Shown here: one piece after another, positions 18,104 through 26,500 of the stretch
Numbering within the stretch: the stretch's first letter is position 1
Layout: each line of letters opens with the position of its first letter
Assembly (NCBI GenBank): GCA_964605665.1
Contig: CAZSDP010000005.1
Span: 62,001-126,000, forward strand
Reading direction: 5' to 3'
DNA: 64,000 nucleotides
DNA from: CAZSDP01 sp964605665
Lineage (GTDB): Bacteria; Planctomycetota; UBA8108; UBA1146
The notes under the pieces: model-generated
Databases searched by the model: none
What the model was told of the DNA's origin: nothing
What the model saw: only the letters and a program-made list of their open reading frames with translations
Position numbers and translations under genes: made by a program

Positions 18104-20059
18104 TTAGAGTTTCCGGCTTCGCTCGAGAACATCCGCGAGGGAGGCTTCTGCGCGCGATCGCTGTGGGTCGGAGAGATCGAGAATTTCCTGAAGTGCGATG
18201 CCGATTTCAGGGATATAGCTCTTGATGTATGACTGCTTACGCTCTGCTTCTGCTTCGCGTCGTCTTCTGCGCAGGTGAATCGCGAGCTTGCGACCGACTT
18301 CCATCAAGGCAAGGCGAATCTCCTTCAAGATCTCTTCGTAGTGCGCAACCGCTTTCTTCGATTCTGAGGTGTAGGGAACCCAGACCGAGGCGATGTGGAC
18401 CATGACCGCGAGGGGACCGGTTGGAAGTGCCCCGCGTGATTGCATCACTTCGTACTTCTTCCACGGAACGCTGATGACGGCATTCTGTATGGCGCAGGCA
18501 CCCTGCTCATACTGTAGGGGAACACGATTGGCGAATCGGTAAACGTCGGCGAGATCGTCCGCTGGAAGATCGCCCCCGTAAGCGAGTCCGACCTCGATCA
18601 AGAACGGATTCCCTCTGTAGACTGAAGGAGACCGACTCACAGAGATGATTTGGTCAACTTCAAAGTTCCTGCCGAGGGTCTTGGCGATCAATTCCTCACC
18701 GATCGGCGAGAGGCAATTGGTCGGCGGAGCCATCAGTGCAGTTTCGGCGATGGCACGGTGCAGAAGCTCGATTTCAGGGCCGGTAAACCGTCTGGGGTTT
18801 TTGGTCGCGGCGATCGGTTTCTTCGCCATCTGAGCGCTCGTCTCGACCACCTTCTCAACCGCCTTGGGAGTCATCCTGGAAAACTCCGTACAAAGGAATC
18901 CGGACAACGTCCTCGCTGGAGTTTCCTTGAGCATTCTCATCAGAATGCCGAGCTCCACTCCATGAGGGTGGGGCAGGATCTCTTTCGGTTCTTCTGGACG
19001 ATTCTTGGTGACCGGTTCATAGAGGACCGGTTCTTTGTCGACGGGATTGCTGTACTCAATCCTGACATGTGGGTTGGCCAGAGAGACTTGCTCTAGAAAC
19101 GCGTCGACTGAGTGGCGACCTTTTTTGTAGGTGGCCTCCAGCTCAATTTCGACGACGGTTCCATGCTTCCAATCGACTTCTACTTCTCGTTCTTTTTTGA
19201 CGACCGGCTGGTTCTTCGCCATGTCGATCGCGAGAGCAAGCTCTAGTGCTGGTCTGCGAGCTGAAGTTCGACTTGTGACCTTCATCGGTTGACCGGTAGT
19301 GAGCGTTCCATACATGCCGGCTGCTGAGATACCGATTCCCTGTTGTCCTCGCGTTTGTTTGCGAGAGTGGAATTTTGATCCGTAGAGAAGACGTCCGAAA
19401 ATCTTGGCGAGCTGGGCTTTCACGATGCCTGGACCGTTGTCCTGGACGACGACGCGATATCGATTTTCTTTTTTCTGGATCAGCTGAACGGTGATTTCCG
19501 GAAGGATGCCGGCTTCTTCACACGCGTCGAGAGAATTGTCGACAGCTTCTCGAACGGTGGTCAGGAGAGCCCGAGCAGGACTGTCAAATCCGAGCAGGTG
19601 GCGATTTTTTGCGAAGAACTCACTGACGGAGATGTCCTTCTGCCGTTTTGCCATCTGGTCCGCGACAGTCTTCTCTCCTTTACCTGCTCGTTTTTTTGGA
19701 GAGGCCTCGGCGGGAACCATCGCCGCTGCATCTTCCATGAAGAGCGACAACTGCTCGCCAGTGCTGTCATCGGACTTCGCAGATTTTTTGGTGAGTTTGG
19801 ATGCGCTCGGTTTTTGGGCCGTCTTCTTCTTTGACGTGGATCGCTTTGAAGTCGTCTTCGACGAGTTCTTGGCAGATGATCTCTTCTTTGCGCTCTTTTT
19901 CCCGGCAGACTTCTTCTTTGAAGTACTCTTTGAGCGACGATTGTCTTGTTTCGACTTCTTTTGACTCGACTTTTTTTTCACTGCGGTTGCGCGGGCCAAT
20001 GACCTCGGTCTCGATCGACTGGGCAACGCGTTCCCCTTTCCCCTACTGACGAATTCCAA
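18104..20059 (-). CDS. top6B: DNA topoisomerase VI subunit B, with long basic N-terminal tail
   Basis: A 651-residue ATPase subunit. Residues 1-130 are a Lys/Ser/Thr/Ala-rich tail (runs such as SKSTSKKKSAGKKSAKKRSS) not part of the usual enzyme. Then comes the GHKL ATPase: N-box REAVDNSLDA (170-179), G1 DNGPGI (207-212), G2 GQQGIGISAAG (238-248), followed by an H2TH-like stretch and a transducer domain (NPFLIEVGLAYGG, then FANRVPLQYEQGACA). It ends in a basic helix (RRRRREAEAERKQ) and no Ig-like extension is evident. The TTG start at 20059 follows AGGGGAA. It pairs with the A subunit directly downstream to form the A2B2 enzyme. Topoisomerase VI is mainly archaeal/plant and patchy in bacteria. 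Confidence 0.92.
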   Translation of the reverse strand: MEFVSRGKGNALPSRSRPRSLARATAVKKKSSQKKSKQDNRRSKSTSKKKSAGKKSAKKRSSAKNSSKTTSKRSTSKKKTAQKPSASKLTKKSAKSDDSTGEQLSLFMEDAAAMVPAEASPKKRAGKGEKTVADQMAKRQKDISVSEFFAKNRHLLGFDSPARALLTTVREAVDNSLDACEEAGILPEITVQLIQKKENRYRVVVQDNGPGIVKAQLAKIFGRLLYGSKFHSRKQTRGQQGIGISAAGMYGTLTTGQPMKVTSRTSARRPALELALAIDMAKNQPVVKKEREVEVDWKHGTVVEIELEATYKKGRHSVDAFLEQVSLANPHVRIEYSNPVDKEPVLYEPVTKNRPEEPKEILPHPHGVELGILMRMLKETPARTLSGFLCTEFSRMTPKAVEKVVETSAQMAKKPIAATKNPRRFTGPEIELLHRAIAETALMAPPTNCLSPIGEELIAKTLGRNFEVDQIISVSRSPSVYRGNPFLIEVGLAYGGDLPADDLADVYRFANRVPLQYEQGACAIQNAVISVPWKKYEVMQSRGALPTGPLAVMVHIASVWVPYTSESKKAVAHYEEILKEIRLALMEVGRKLAIHLRRRRREAEAERKQSYIKSYIPEIGIALQEILDLSDPQRSRAEASLADVLERSRKL

Positions 20060-20131
20060 TGTTCCCCTGCCAAGAGGATGGAGATAAGTCAGGTTTGAAG
20101 CGAGGAATTTTAGCGAGCTTGGAAAAACGAG

Positions 20132-20641
20132 CTACTCTTCTGGCCAGAATACAAATCGTCCGTCGACAGGAGGAGCAAGGCTTAACATCTCTCGGAGGTG
20201 GGGGGGGCGGAGGTCGAGCTCGTTGAGATCTTCCGGTGCGAGCCACCGATAACCTTTGACGATCGTGCTTCCGTCGAGATTCTCAGGAAGCTGAGCAGAA
20301 GTGGGAGCCTCCGAAGTGACTTTGCACAAGAAGATCAGCGCGATCACATGGTGATCGGGGGGCATTTGGGGGGACAGTCTTCGATGCCGAGGAGCGATGA
20401 ATTCGCGAATCGAAAGTGGAGAAATCGGTTCTATCGTCAGTCCGGTCTCCTCGAGGATTTCCCGTTCGAGGGCTGAGCAGAGGGTCTCTCCATGTTCTAC
20501 GTGTCCTCCTGGTAGAAAGAACCAGGATTCGCCAGGTGAGCGACTCGATGCGTCTTCAGCCTCGATAAAGAGATATTTTCCGTCGTGCTCGATTGCCGCA
20601 CGGACGGTCAGCGCTGGTTTGCGACGTCTCGGTCGATTCAT
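20132..20641 (-). CDS. Nudix hydrolase
   Basis: A 169-residue protein with a complete Nudix box: GHVEHGETLCSALEREILEE, followed by TGL, which fits GX5EX7REUXEEXGU. It would hydrolyse a nucleoside diphosphate linked to another group, using divalent metal; the substrate cannot be told from sequence. The start at 20641 is chosen because GGAGGAAATT stands directly upstream of ATG; the upstream open frame has low-complexity content and overlaps the divergent gene's promoter. It is 72 bases upstream of topoisomerase VI B on the same strand and may share its transcript. Confidence 0.88.
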   Translation of the reverse strand: MNRPRRRKPALTVRAAIEHDGKYLFIEAEDASSRSPGESWFFLPGGHVEHGETLCSALEREILEETGLTIEPISPLSIREFIAPRHRRLSPQMPPDHHVIALIFLCKVTSEAPTSAQLPENLDGSTIVKGYRWLAPEDLNELDLRPPHLREMLSLAPPVDGRFVFWPEE

Positions 20642-20844
20642 CGAATTTCCTCCTGGTGGGGGGATCTTGCCCGATCGGCCAGCGGGACGCGAGAAGACTA
20701 GTAAATTCGCTAATCGGGGGAAGAGAGGCAGCTGGGGGAGGGGGGGGCCGACCCGATCGGGTGCTTCGATTGTGCAGGCTGTGGTATTCTTATCGGTCCG
20801 AAGCCTGCCGCCTTTGTGGCGGCGACCCCCGAGAGGAGTTTTCG

Positions 20845-21891
20845 ATGCGAGGAGCCCTGCTTTGGGGCACGTGGAGAAAATCCACCCCACGATTGATCGG
20901 TCGAACGGTGGCGATCTTCGCCCTTTTGTTGATCGGCCAGCTGGCGCTCTGTTCAGCGGTCGAGGCGCAAGGAAGAGGTTCTTTGCGCGCGAAGTTCGAC
21001 CAAAAAATGAAGAAACCCTTCGTTTCCAAAGTGCCTTGGGCGTTGAGCCTCGAGGAAGCTCGGAAGCGCGCCGCTGAGCAAAAGAAGCCGATTCTCGGTT
21101 ACTTCACTCGGAGCTACTCGCCATGACCGCCTTGTAACATGATGGAGGGGGGTCCCCTCCTTGCAGACTGGTGGGTAGACGCGGCGAAAAGCGATTTCAT
21201 TCCCTACTTGAACATTTCGAGTCAGCTTCCTGATACCCCTGATCCGAACATGTTACGGAGGATGGGGGGACGTGGTTTCCCGTTCTTCGTGGTGCTCGAT
21301 GATCTGGGGCAGCGAGTTGTTCCAGGGAAGGCCTTTCCGCAGTTCCGTCCGATGAACAAATCCGGAACCGATGTGGTGCTCCGAGGCGTACAAGAGCTGA
21401 TCGACGTTCGGGCGACAACTCGATCTGATCCAAAGAGCGCAGCACTGAAGGCAAACCTGACTTTGCTGGAGTGGCTGCTGATTCAAGGGAAGAGCTCTGA
21501 TGCTGAGGCTGAAAGCGCGACTAAAGTAGAGGGTGTCGATCAGGAGTTGGTTCAGAGATATCGAGCTCAGGTCGTCCTGAATCAGTACATGGCTGCGGTG
21601 AAATCTCTGACGAGAACTGATTTGGACGGTCGGCGCGCGGCCTTTGATCAAGCAGCTCTTTCGATGTTCAAGGTCTATCGAGAGGGAGAGCCGATCTATG
21701 ACACTGGACTCCGAGTTTTCAGTGACTATTGGCGGTTGGTCTTTTCGGGGGCCATCCTCTCGAAAGACTTAGAGGCGGCAGAGAAGTCTCTCGCGGTGTA
21801 TCGAAGGGTGTATTCCAACAATCCGCAGATGCGTGAGCGAATCGACCAAATGGTGCGAGAGCTTGAGGCCGCACGCCAGCCGAAAGAGTAG
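20845..21891 (+). CDS. secreted thioredoxin-fold selenoprotein (UPPC motif, in-frame TGA read as Sec)
   Basis: A predicted 348-residue protein if the TGA at 21124-21126 is decoded as selenocysteine (Sec94). Residues 1-41 are a signal peptide (hydrophobic TVAIFALLLIGQLALC, ending AVEAQ). Then LEEARKRAAEQKKPILGYF leads into TRSYSP-U-PPC, exactly where thioredoxin-fold proteins of the Thioredoxin_7 type carry CxxC. GRGFPFFVVLDDLGQ (144-158) supplies the cis-proline strand. Both halves lie in the same frame, with no stop other than TGA, and the homology-like fold spans it. A 7-bp hairpin with a GGU loop starts 17 bases after TGA, fitting a bacterial SECIS. ATG 20845 has AGAGGAG upstream. The C-terminal 180 residues look helical and TPR-like. 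Conventional gene callers would split or truncate it. Likely a periplasmic redox protein. Confidence 0.82.
21144..21160 (+). promoter_or_regulatory. SECIS-like hairpin for the UGA codon at 21124
   Basis: GGAGGGG (21144-21150) pairs perfectly with CCCCTCC (21154-21160) around the triloop GGT. The loop starts 24 bases after the UGA and its first two bases are G, both within the known limits for bacterial SelB-binding SECIS elements. The same bases encode MEGGPL, so the hairpin sits inside the reading frame as in other bacteria. Confidence 0.75.
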
Positions 21892-21949
21892 TGGCTCATC
21901 GCAGTAGGAGAAGGGCAGAAGTGCTCTTCGATAGAGGAAAGCAGCCAAA

Positions 21950-22882
21950 TTGCCGAAGCCGGATGCCGAAGTCCAGATTCTAGGCGCCGCTCTTGACCAT
22001 GGGGCGGGGCGGCGTGGAGTTGGTATGGGACCTGCTGCTCTGCGTCTCGCAAATTTGCGTGAGGCGCTCGAGAAGGTCGGGTTATCGGTTCAAGATTTGG
22101 GAGATATCGAGGTCAAGGGGCCGGAAACAGAAGAGGTTGGTACTCCGAGTGCCCGATATCTGGAGGTTGTTGCCAAGGCGTGTCGAGAGATCTGCGAACG
22201 GGTGGTCTCGTCGATCGGATCGGGAGCGCTTCCACTGGTGATCGGGGGGGACCACTCAGTCGCGATCGGAACAGCATCCGGCATTGCGACTGCACTCAGA
22301 GACGAATCCACGACACAGGCTCCAGAATTCGGATTCTTATGGTTCGACGCCCATGCGGATATCAATACCCCAGCGACCAGCCCCACCGGGAACATCCACG
22401 GGATGCCGGTTGCTTGTTTGTTGGGAAAGGGACCTCCGGAGTTGACAGCGATCGGGTACGAGGGCGCGAAAATCCGCCCTTCTCGCCTCGTTCAGATCGG
22501 CCTTCGTGATCTCGATCAGGAAGAGAAGCGACGACTCCGTGAATCGAACATCAACACTTTCACCATGACTGACATCGATCGCCGCGGCATGGCGAAGGTG
22601 GTCGACGAAGCAATTGAGCTGGCGACTCGCGATGTCGATTATCTGCATGTGAGTTTCGATATCGATGTTCTCGATCCTTCGATCGCGCCTGGAACCGGAA
22701 CTGCGAAGAAGGGCGGCTTGACCTACCGAGAAGCTCACCTGGCGCTGGAAATGGTCGCTGAGACTGGACTCCTGCGTTCCTTCGAGCTCGTAGAGGTCAA
22801 CCCGGTGCTCGACCGTGAGAACATGACTGCGCAATTGGCGGTGGGACTGATCGCCTCCGCGATGGGGAAGCGAATCTTGTGA
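21950..22882 (+). CDS. rocF: arginase
   Basis: A 310-residue ureohydrolase that would convert arginine to ornithine and urea with two manganese ions. Metal-site motifs are all present: GGDHS (99-103), WFDAHADIN (131-139) and SFDIDVLDP (235-243). DAHADINTPATSPTGNIHG (133-151) matches the arginase rather than agmatinase subgroup (SxTGNxHG). The TTG start at 21950 lies behind GAGGAAA; no ATG near the start fits. The stop overlaps the next gene's GTG, so the two are coupled. Formimidoylglutamase or guanidinobutyrase are less likely given the signature. Confidence 0.88.
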   Translation: MPKPDAEVQILGAALDHGAGRRGVGMGPAALRLANLREALEKVGLSVQDLGDIEVKGPETEEVGTPSARYLEVVAKACREICERVVSSIGSGALPLVIGGDHSVAIGTASGIATALRDESTTQAPEFGFLWFDAHADINTPATSPTGNIHGMPVACLLGKGPPELTAIGYEGAKIRPSRLVQIGLRDLDQEEKRRLRESNINTFTMTDIDRRGMAKVVDEAIELATRDVDYLHVSFDIDVLDPSIAPGTGTAKKGGLTYREAHLALEMVAETGLLRSFELVEVNPVLDRENMTAQLAVGLIASAMGKRIL

Positions 22883-23673
22883 CCCTTCCCGAAGATTCCT
22901 GGGCACCGAGTCGTCCAGAGCTGGCCTCTCTCCGCGCGCTCTCGACTCGACCCCGGCGAGTCTTCGCAGTCTTCCCGCATCCTGATGATGAGTCGTATGG
23001 CTGCGCAGGAACGCTCTTTCGATTGACCCAAGATCCAGAGACGGCGGTGGTCCTTCTCGTCCTCACCTCGGGCGAAGCAGCCTCAATAGGGCGGGAGAGA
23101 GGGATCGCTCCGACCGAGCTCGCAGTGCTTCGTGAGAAACGGCTCCATCGGGTGACAGAGTGGCTACAGCTCGATCAACTTCTTCTTGCGAGGCTTCCCG
23201 ATGGTGAACTTGCCAGCTTACCTCTCGGGGTGCTGAGCGCTTCGATAAGAAGTGTCCTCGAGGAGTTCAAGCCTCAGGTTGTTCTCGGACACGATGCTCG
23301 AGGCGTGAACGCACATCCTGACCACATCGCCACTCACTGGGCTATGCGGTGTGCGCTCCAAGACTCCTCAGTTCTTAGATTCGCGCAAGTTGTCCATGGA
23401 GAAGTGCAAGCGACCCGTGCAGCCCCACGTTTGCTCTTCTCGACTCCTTCCGAACGTATTCACTGCGAGATCCGATTGTCTCCGGCGGAGACTGAAGTCA
23501 AGGAACGCTGTCTTCTCGAGCATGAGGCGATCGTTACCACTGACCGATTGCGCGCTGAGCAGGAGAACCTCCTGTGGAGAGAACCGCTCGAGCAATGGCA
23601 GTTCTTCGGGGAGCGATTTCAAACGAGGACCTCCCTGCTCGAGGAGCTCCCGATCGACTCTCCTCTGTATTGA
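22879..23673 (+). CDS. PIG-L family N-acetylglucosaminyl deacetylase-like protein
   Basis: A 264-residue zinc hydrolase. Seen: FPHPDDES (32-39) with the zinc-binding HPDD, and the second site GVNAHPDH further on, as in PIG-L/LmbE proteins that remove acetyl groups from GlcNAc conjugates. Members include BshB of bacillithiol synthesis; a bacilliredoxin gene occurs 4 kb away, but no other bacillithiol genes are in the window, so the exact role is open. Start GTG overlaps the arginase stop (GTGA). Confidence 0.85.
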   Translation: MTLPEDSWAPSRPELASLRALSTRPRRVFAVFPHPDDESYGCAGTLFRLTQDPETAVVLLVLTSGEAASIGRERGIAPTELAVLREKRLHRVTEWLQLDQLLLARLPDGELASLPLGVLSASIRSVLEEFKPQVVLGHDARGVNAHPDHIATHWAMRCALQDSSVLRFAQVVHGEVQATRAAPRLLFSTPSERIHCEIRLSPAETEVKERCLLEHEAIVTTDRLRAEQENLLWREPLEQWQFFGERFQTRTSLLEELPIDSPLY

Positions 23674-23970
23674 GAGTGGACGACTTTCGATCAGAGAGCT
23701 CTTTCGGTATCGATTTGGCGACAAATGGCAAGCCAGTTGCAATCTGAGGACGATTCCAGTCCCATTTCCCATGAACCCGCCATTTGATCGAAACCCATTG
23801 ATTTGGTGGGAGTGAGGACCGGTTCGCTGGTGGTTCGCACCACTTCGCCGCGAAACTTTAGCGATCAGGGGATACACTGCACCGGTACAAGAGATCGACG
23901 CAACTCTTGAAGAACGAGCAGTTTCTGCAGGGGCGAACAGCGGTCATTTGAACCTGGAGACGGAGGAGCG

Positions 23971-25167
23971 ATGAATTCTGAAGGCTCGAGTGGCGGTCCG
24001 GGAGTTCCCGAGGGTTGGCCACCGCGGAGGGTAGGAGAAGGTTCGAGAAAACGCTCGGACTTGAAAGGAAAGCTCCCTCCAGGGGCGTTCCCCATCATTC
24101 TAGCGGTCGTCATCGCGCTGCTGGGCTTGGTGGTCTTTATCACTGGTCGCGGAGGTATCGTCGAGATCAAAGACACGGATGTCGCGGTGAAGGTCAATTA
24201 CCTGAGCGGCAAGCGGAGTCTGATCACGCAGCCGGGATATCAGGTCTTCATCCCATGGTTCAATCAGGTTTATCTCTTCGACAAGTCTCCCAATGAATTC
24301 ACCATGGTGGGAACCTCAGATCGATCATTCAATCAGGTCAGAGAACTCAAGGTACGAGCGAATGACGGTTCGACCTTTTGGTTCGAGAAACTCACAATCC
24401 AATATCAGTTGATTCCATCTAAAGCGCCTGATGTTCTCGACGACTCTGGCTATCGCGATGCGTTCAAGCGCAACTGGGTTCGCGCTTCAGCTCGATCCAT
24501 CCTGCGGGATGAGTTCGGTAAGTTCTCCGCAGAAGAAGTCGCGGATCCTACGAACTACCGGCAAGCGACGATCGAGGCGTCAAATCGGTTGAATGAGGTT
24601 CTTGCGCCTCATGGGATCGAGATCATTCAGATCTTGACCCCCAAACCGAAGTTTGATCCGGCCTACGAACAGGCGATCGAGGATCGGAAAGTTGCGAACC
24701 AGGAAGTTGAACGCCTGAAGATACAGCTCGAACAGCTCGCACAAGAACGGGAACGACTGATCGCCGAAGTGGAGAGAGAGAAAGCGACGGAATACGAGCA
24801 ACTTCTCGGCGATCTCGAGTCGAACCGAATTCGTGCGGAAAAGAACCAAATCGAGATGGAGAAGAGTGCAGACGCTTACAGGATCACGGAAAGAAATCGT
24901 GGAGTTGCGCAAGAAAAGTCGCTGACTCAAGAGGCGTTGGCACTCGAAGAGCAAGCTCGTAAAGAAGCAGAAGGCTTGCTCGCTCGAGTCGAGGCGTTGG
25001 AAGAACGAGGATCGATCCTCGTTCGGGAGCGCTTGGCTGCGCTTTTCGCATCGATCACCTTCGAGGTGGTTCCTTACCGAAGAGATCCAGCACCGATTCG
25101 TATTGAGCATTTGGGTGGGGCGACGGTTTCACCCTCCTCTGGATCACAGGAGAGGAGCGGGCAATGA
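23971..25167 (+). CDS. SPFH/band 7 domain membrane protein (first of pair)
   Basis: A 398-residue protein. A short Gly/Pro/Ser-rich cytoplasmic N-terminus, one membrane segment (about 39-58, AFPIILAVVIALLGLVVFI), an SPFH/prohibitin domain (60-230) and a long charged coiled coil (about 235-345, rich in Glu/Lys/Arg). Such proteins form large oligomeric membrane rings that organise microdomains or regulate proteases such as FtsH (HflK/HflC). ATG at 23971 has GGAGACGGAGGAG upstream. It overlaps the second SPFH gene by four bases, so the two products probably make a hetero-oligomer. Confidence 0.87.
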   Translation: MNSEGSSGGPGVPEGWPPRRVGEGSRKRSDLKGKLPPGAFPIILAVVIALLGLVVFITGRGGIVEIKDTDVAVKVNYLSGKRSLITQPGYQVFIPWFNQVYLFDKSPNEFTMVGTSDRSFNQVRELKVRANDGSTFWFEKLTIQYQLIPSKAPDVLDDSGYRDAFKRNWVRASARSILRDEFGKFSAEEVADPTNYRQATIEASNRLNEVLAPHGIEIIQILTPKPKFDPAYEQAIEDRKVANQEVERLKIQLEQLAQERERLIAEVEREKATEYEQLLGDLESNRIRAEKNQIEMEKSADAYRITERNRGVAQEKSLTQEALALEEQARKEAEGLLARVEALEERGSILVRERLAALFASITFEVVPYRRDPAPIRIEHLGGATVSPSSGSQERSGQ

Positions 25168-26285
25168 AGATATCGAAAATCTGGATCGGAATCATCACGC
25201 TCTTTGTCTTGGTGATCGTCGGTTTTTCATTTCTAACAGTGCGTATTCCTCCGGCGACCATCGGAGTCAAGCAGGCTCTTTGGGGGGCTGGTGGATTTGA
25301 TCAAAAGGACTATGGCACCGGACTGGCATGGGGCATCACCGGTTACCACCGTTGGCACTTCTTGCCGACCCAGACCCAGTTTCTGCATTTTGCCGAAGGT
25401 GCTCAGGATGCCCGACGCATCATGAAGAGGGCGGACTCTCCCCTTGAGTTCGAAGACTGGCAGCCCGCAGTCGACGTCAGGACGCGCGACAACAATACCG
25501 TTTCTATCGATGTGACGATCACGTACCGGATCATGCCTGAGCACGGATACAAGATACTTCAGAACTCTCTGAAGAATGCCTATCGCGATCGAGTTCGGTC
25601 ACAGGTGAAGGGCGTCCTGCTACAGGAGCTCGCGAATCTCACCTCTGAACAATATCAGGGTACAGAGAATCGAATTCGATCCGCAGCGGAGACTCTCGAA
25701 GTTTTGCGGGAGGAATTGTCCGGCTTCTTTGTAGAGCCACAAGACGTGTTCATTCGGCGTGTTCGTTTCCCGGACGACTATGAAATCAAGCTACAAGAGA
25801 AGCAGTACTTGAATCAGAAGAAGCTTCTCGATACGGCTCTGACGCAGCAGGCAGGGCAACAGACCGAGGTCGCAAAGTTCCAAAAGCAAACCGATCGAGA
25901 GGTCAAAGTCCGGACTCAGGATTGGGAGAAGAAGATCCAATCGAAGCGATCGGAATACGAGGTGTTGATCGCCGTGATCAATGCGGAGGCTGCAGTCTAC
26001 TCTGCGGAAACGCGGGCGACTGGGGCTGCGGAGAGGGACATCGCCATCGCCGGGGGAAATCTCGCCATCGAGAAAGCTCGAGCATTGCGAGACGCCCTCC
26101 GGAATGAGGCCTTGGACTCTCAAGGGGGGCGAATTAAGCTCGCCTTGGACGCGGTCGAGAATCTTCAGATTCCTCGGGTTGTTCTGAATAGCGATGATCC
26201 AGCCGTGCCGATGCTCTTAGATCTCGGAGAGATGACGGAGCTGCTGGTTGGTGAGTTCAGCGCAGGTCCCCCAGCACCGGAGTAA
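25164..26285 (+). CDS. SPFH/band 7 domain membrane protein (second of pair)
   Basis: A 373-residue partner of the preceding gene. Membrane segment at 6-26 (IWIGIITLFVLVIVGFSFL), then the SPFH domain (VRIPPATIGVKQALWG, DVRTRDNNTVSIDVTITYRI) and a coiled coil at about 220-320 with many Lys/Glu/Gln. It is not an exact HflC by motif, so the label is kept at family level. ATGA overlap with the upstream gene indicates translational coupling. Transcription ends at the strong hairpin 48 bases beyond the stop. Confidence 0.86.
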   Translation: MKISKIWIGIITLFVLVIVGFSFLTVRIPPATIGVKQALWGAGGFDQKDYGTGLAWGITGYHRWHFLPTQTQFLHFAEGAQDARRIMKRADSPLEFEDWQPAVDVRTRDNNTVSIDVTITYRIMPEHGYKILQNSLKNAYRDRVRSQVKGVLLQELANLTSEQYQGTENRIRSAAETLEVLREELSGFFVEPQDVFIRRVRFPDDYEIKLQEKQYLNQKKLLDTALTQQAGQQTEVAKFQKQTDREVKVRTQDWEKKIQSKRSEYEVLIAVINAEAAVYSAETRATGAAERDIAIAGGNLAIEKARALRDALRNEALDSQGGRIKLALDAVENLQIPRVVLNSDDPAVPMLLDLGEMTELLVGEFSAGPPAPE

Positions 26286-26332
26286 CGCCCTCAACAACAG
26301 TTTTACGAACAGCTAAGCATCTCGAGTACTGA

Positions 26333-26378
26333 GTTCGGCGGTCACGAGGATACTCGTGACCGCCGAACTTGCTTTTGT
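26333..26378 (+). terminator. strong intrinsic terminator after the SPFH operon
   Basis: A perfect 16-bp stem (26333-26348 with 26353-26368) closed by a GATA tetraloop and followed by TTGCTTTTG. It also forms on the minus strand and may serve the convergent aminotransferase gene. Confidence 0.85.
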
Positions 26379-26500
26379 AACTCAGAGTCGTTGGGGGTGA
26401 TCGTCTTGAGCAAGGATGAGTCGAACAGATCGATCGGACCATTCGAGACTGCCGGAAGCAACGAGGGGATTGTTTGGAGATTCAGGTGCCGATGATTTGC

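Noticed and set aside
20845..21126. TGA as an inactivating mutation or frameshift, making a pseudogene
   Set aside because: Both halves are in one frame, the TGA lies at a CxxC position, the downstream hairpin fits SECIS and no other disruption exists. The selenoprotein reading is preferred, though genome evidence for Sec machinery is outside the window.
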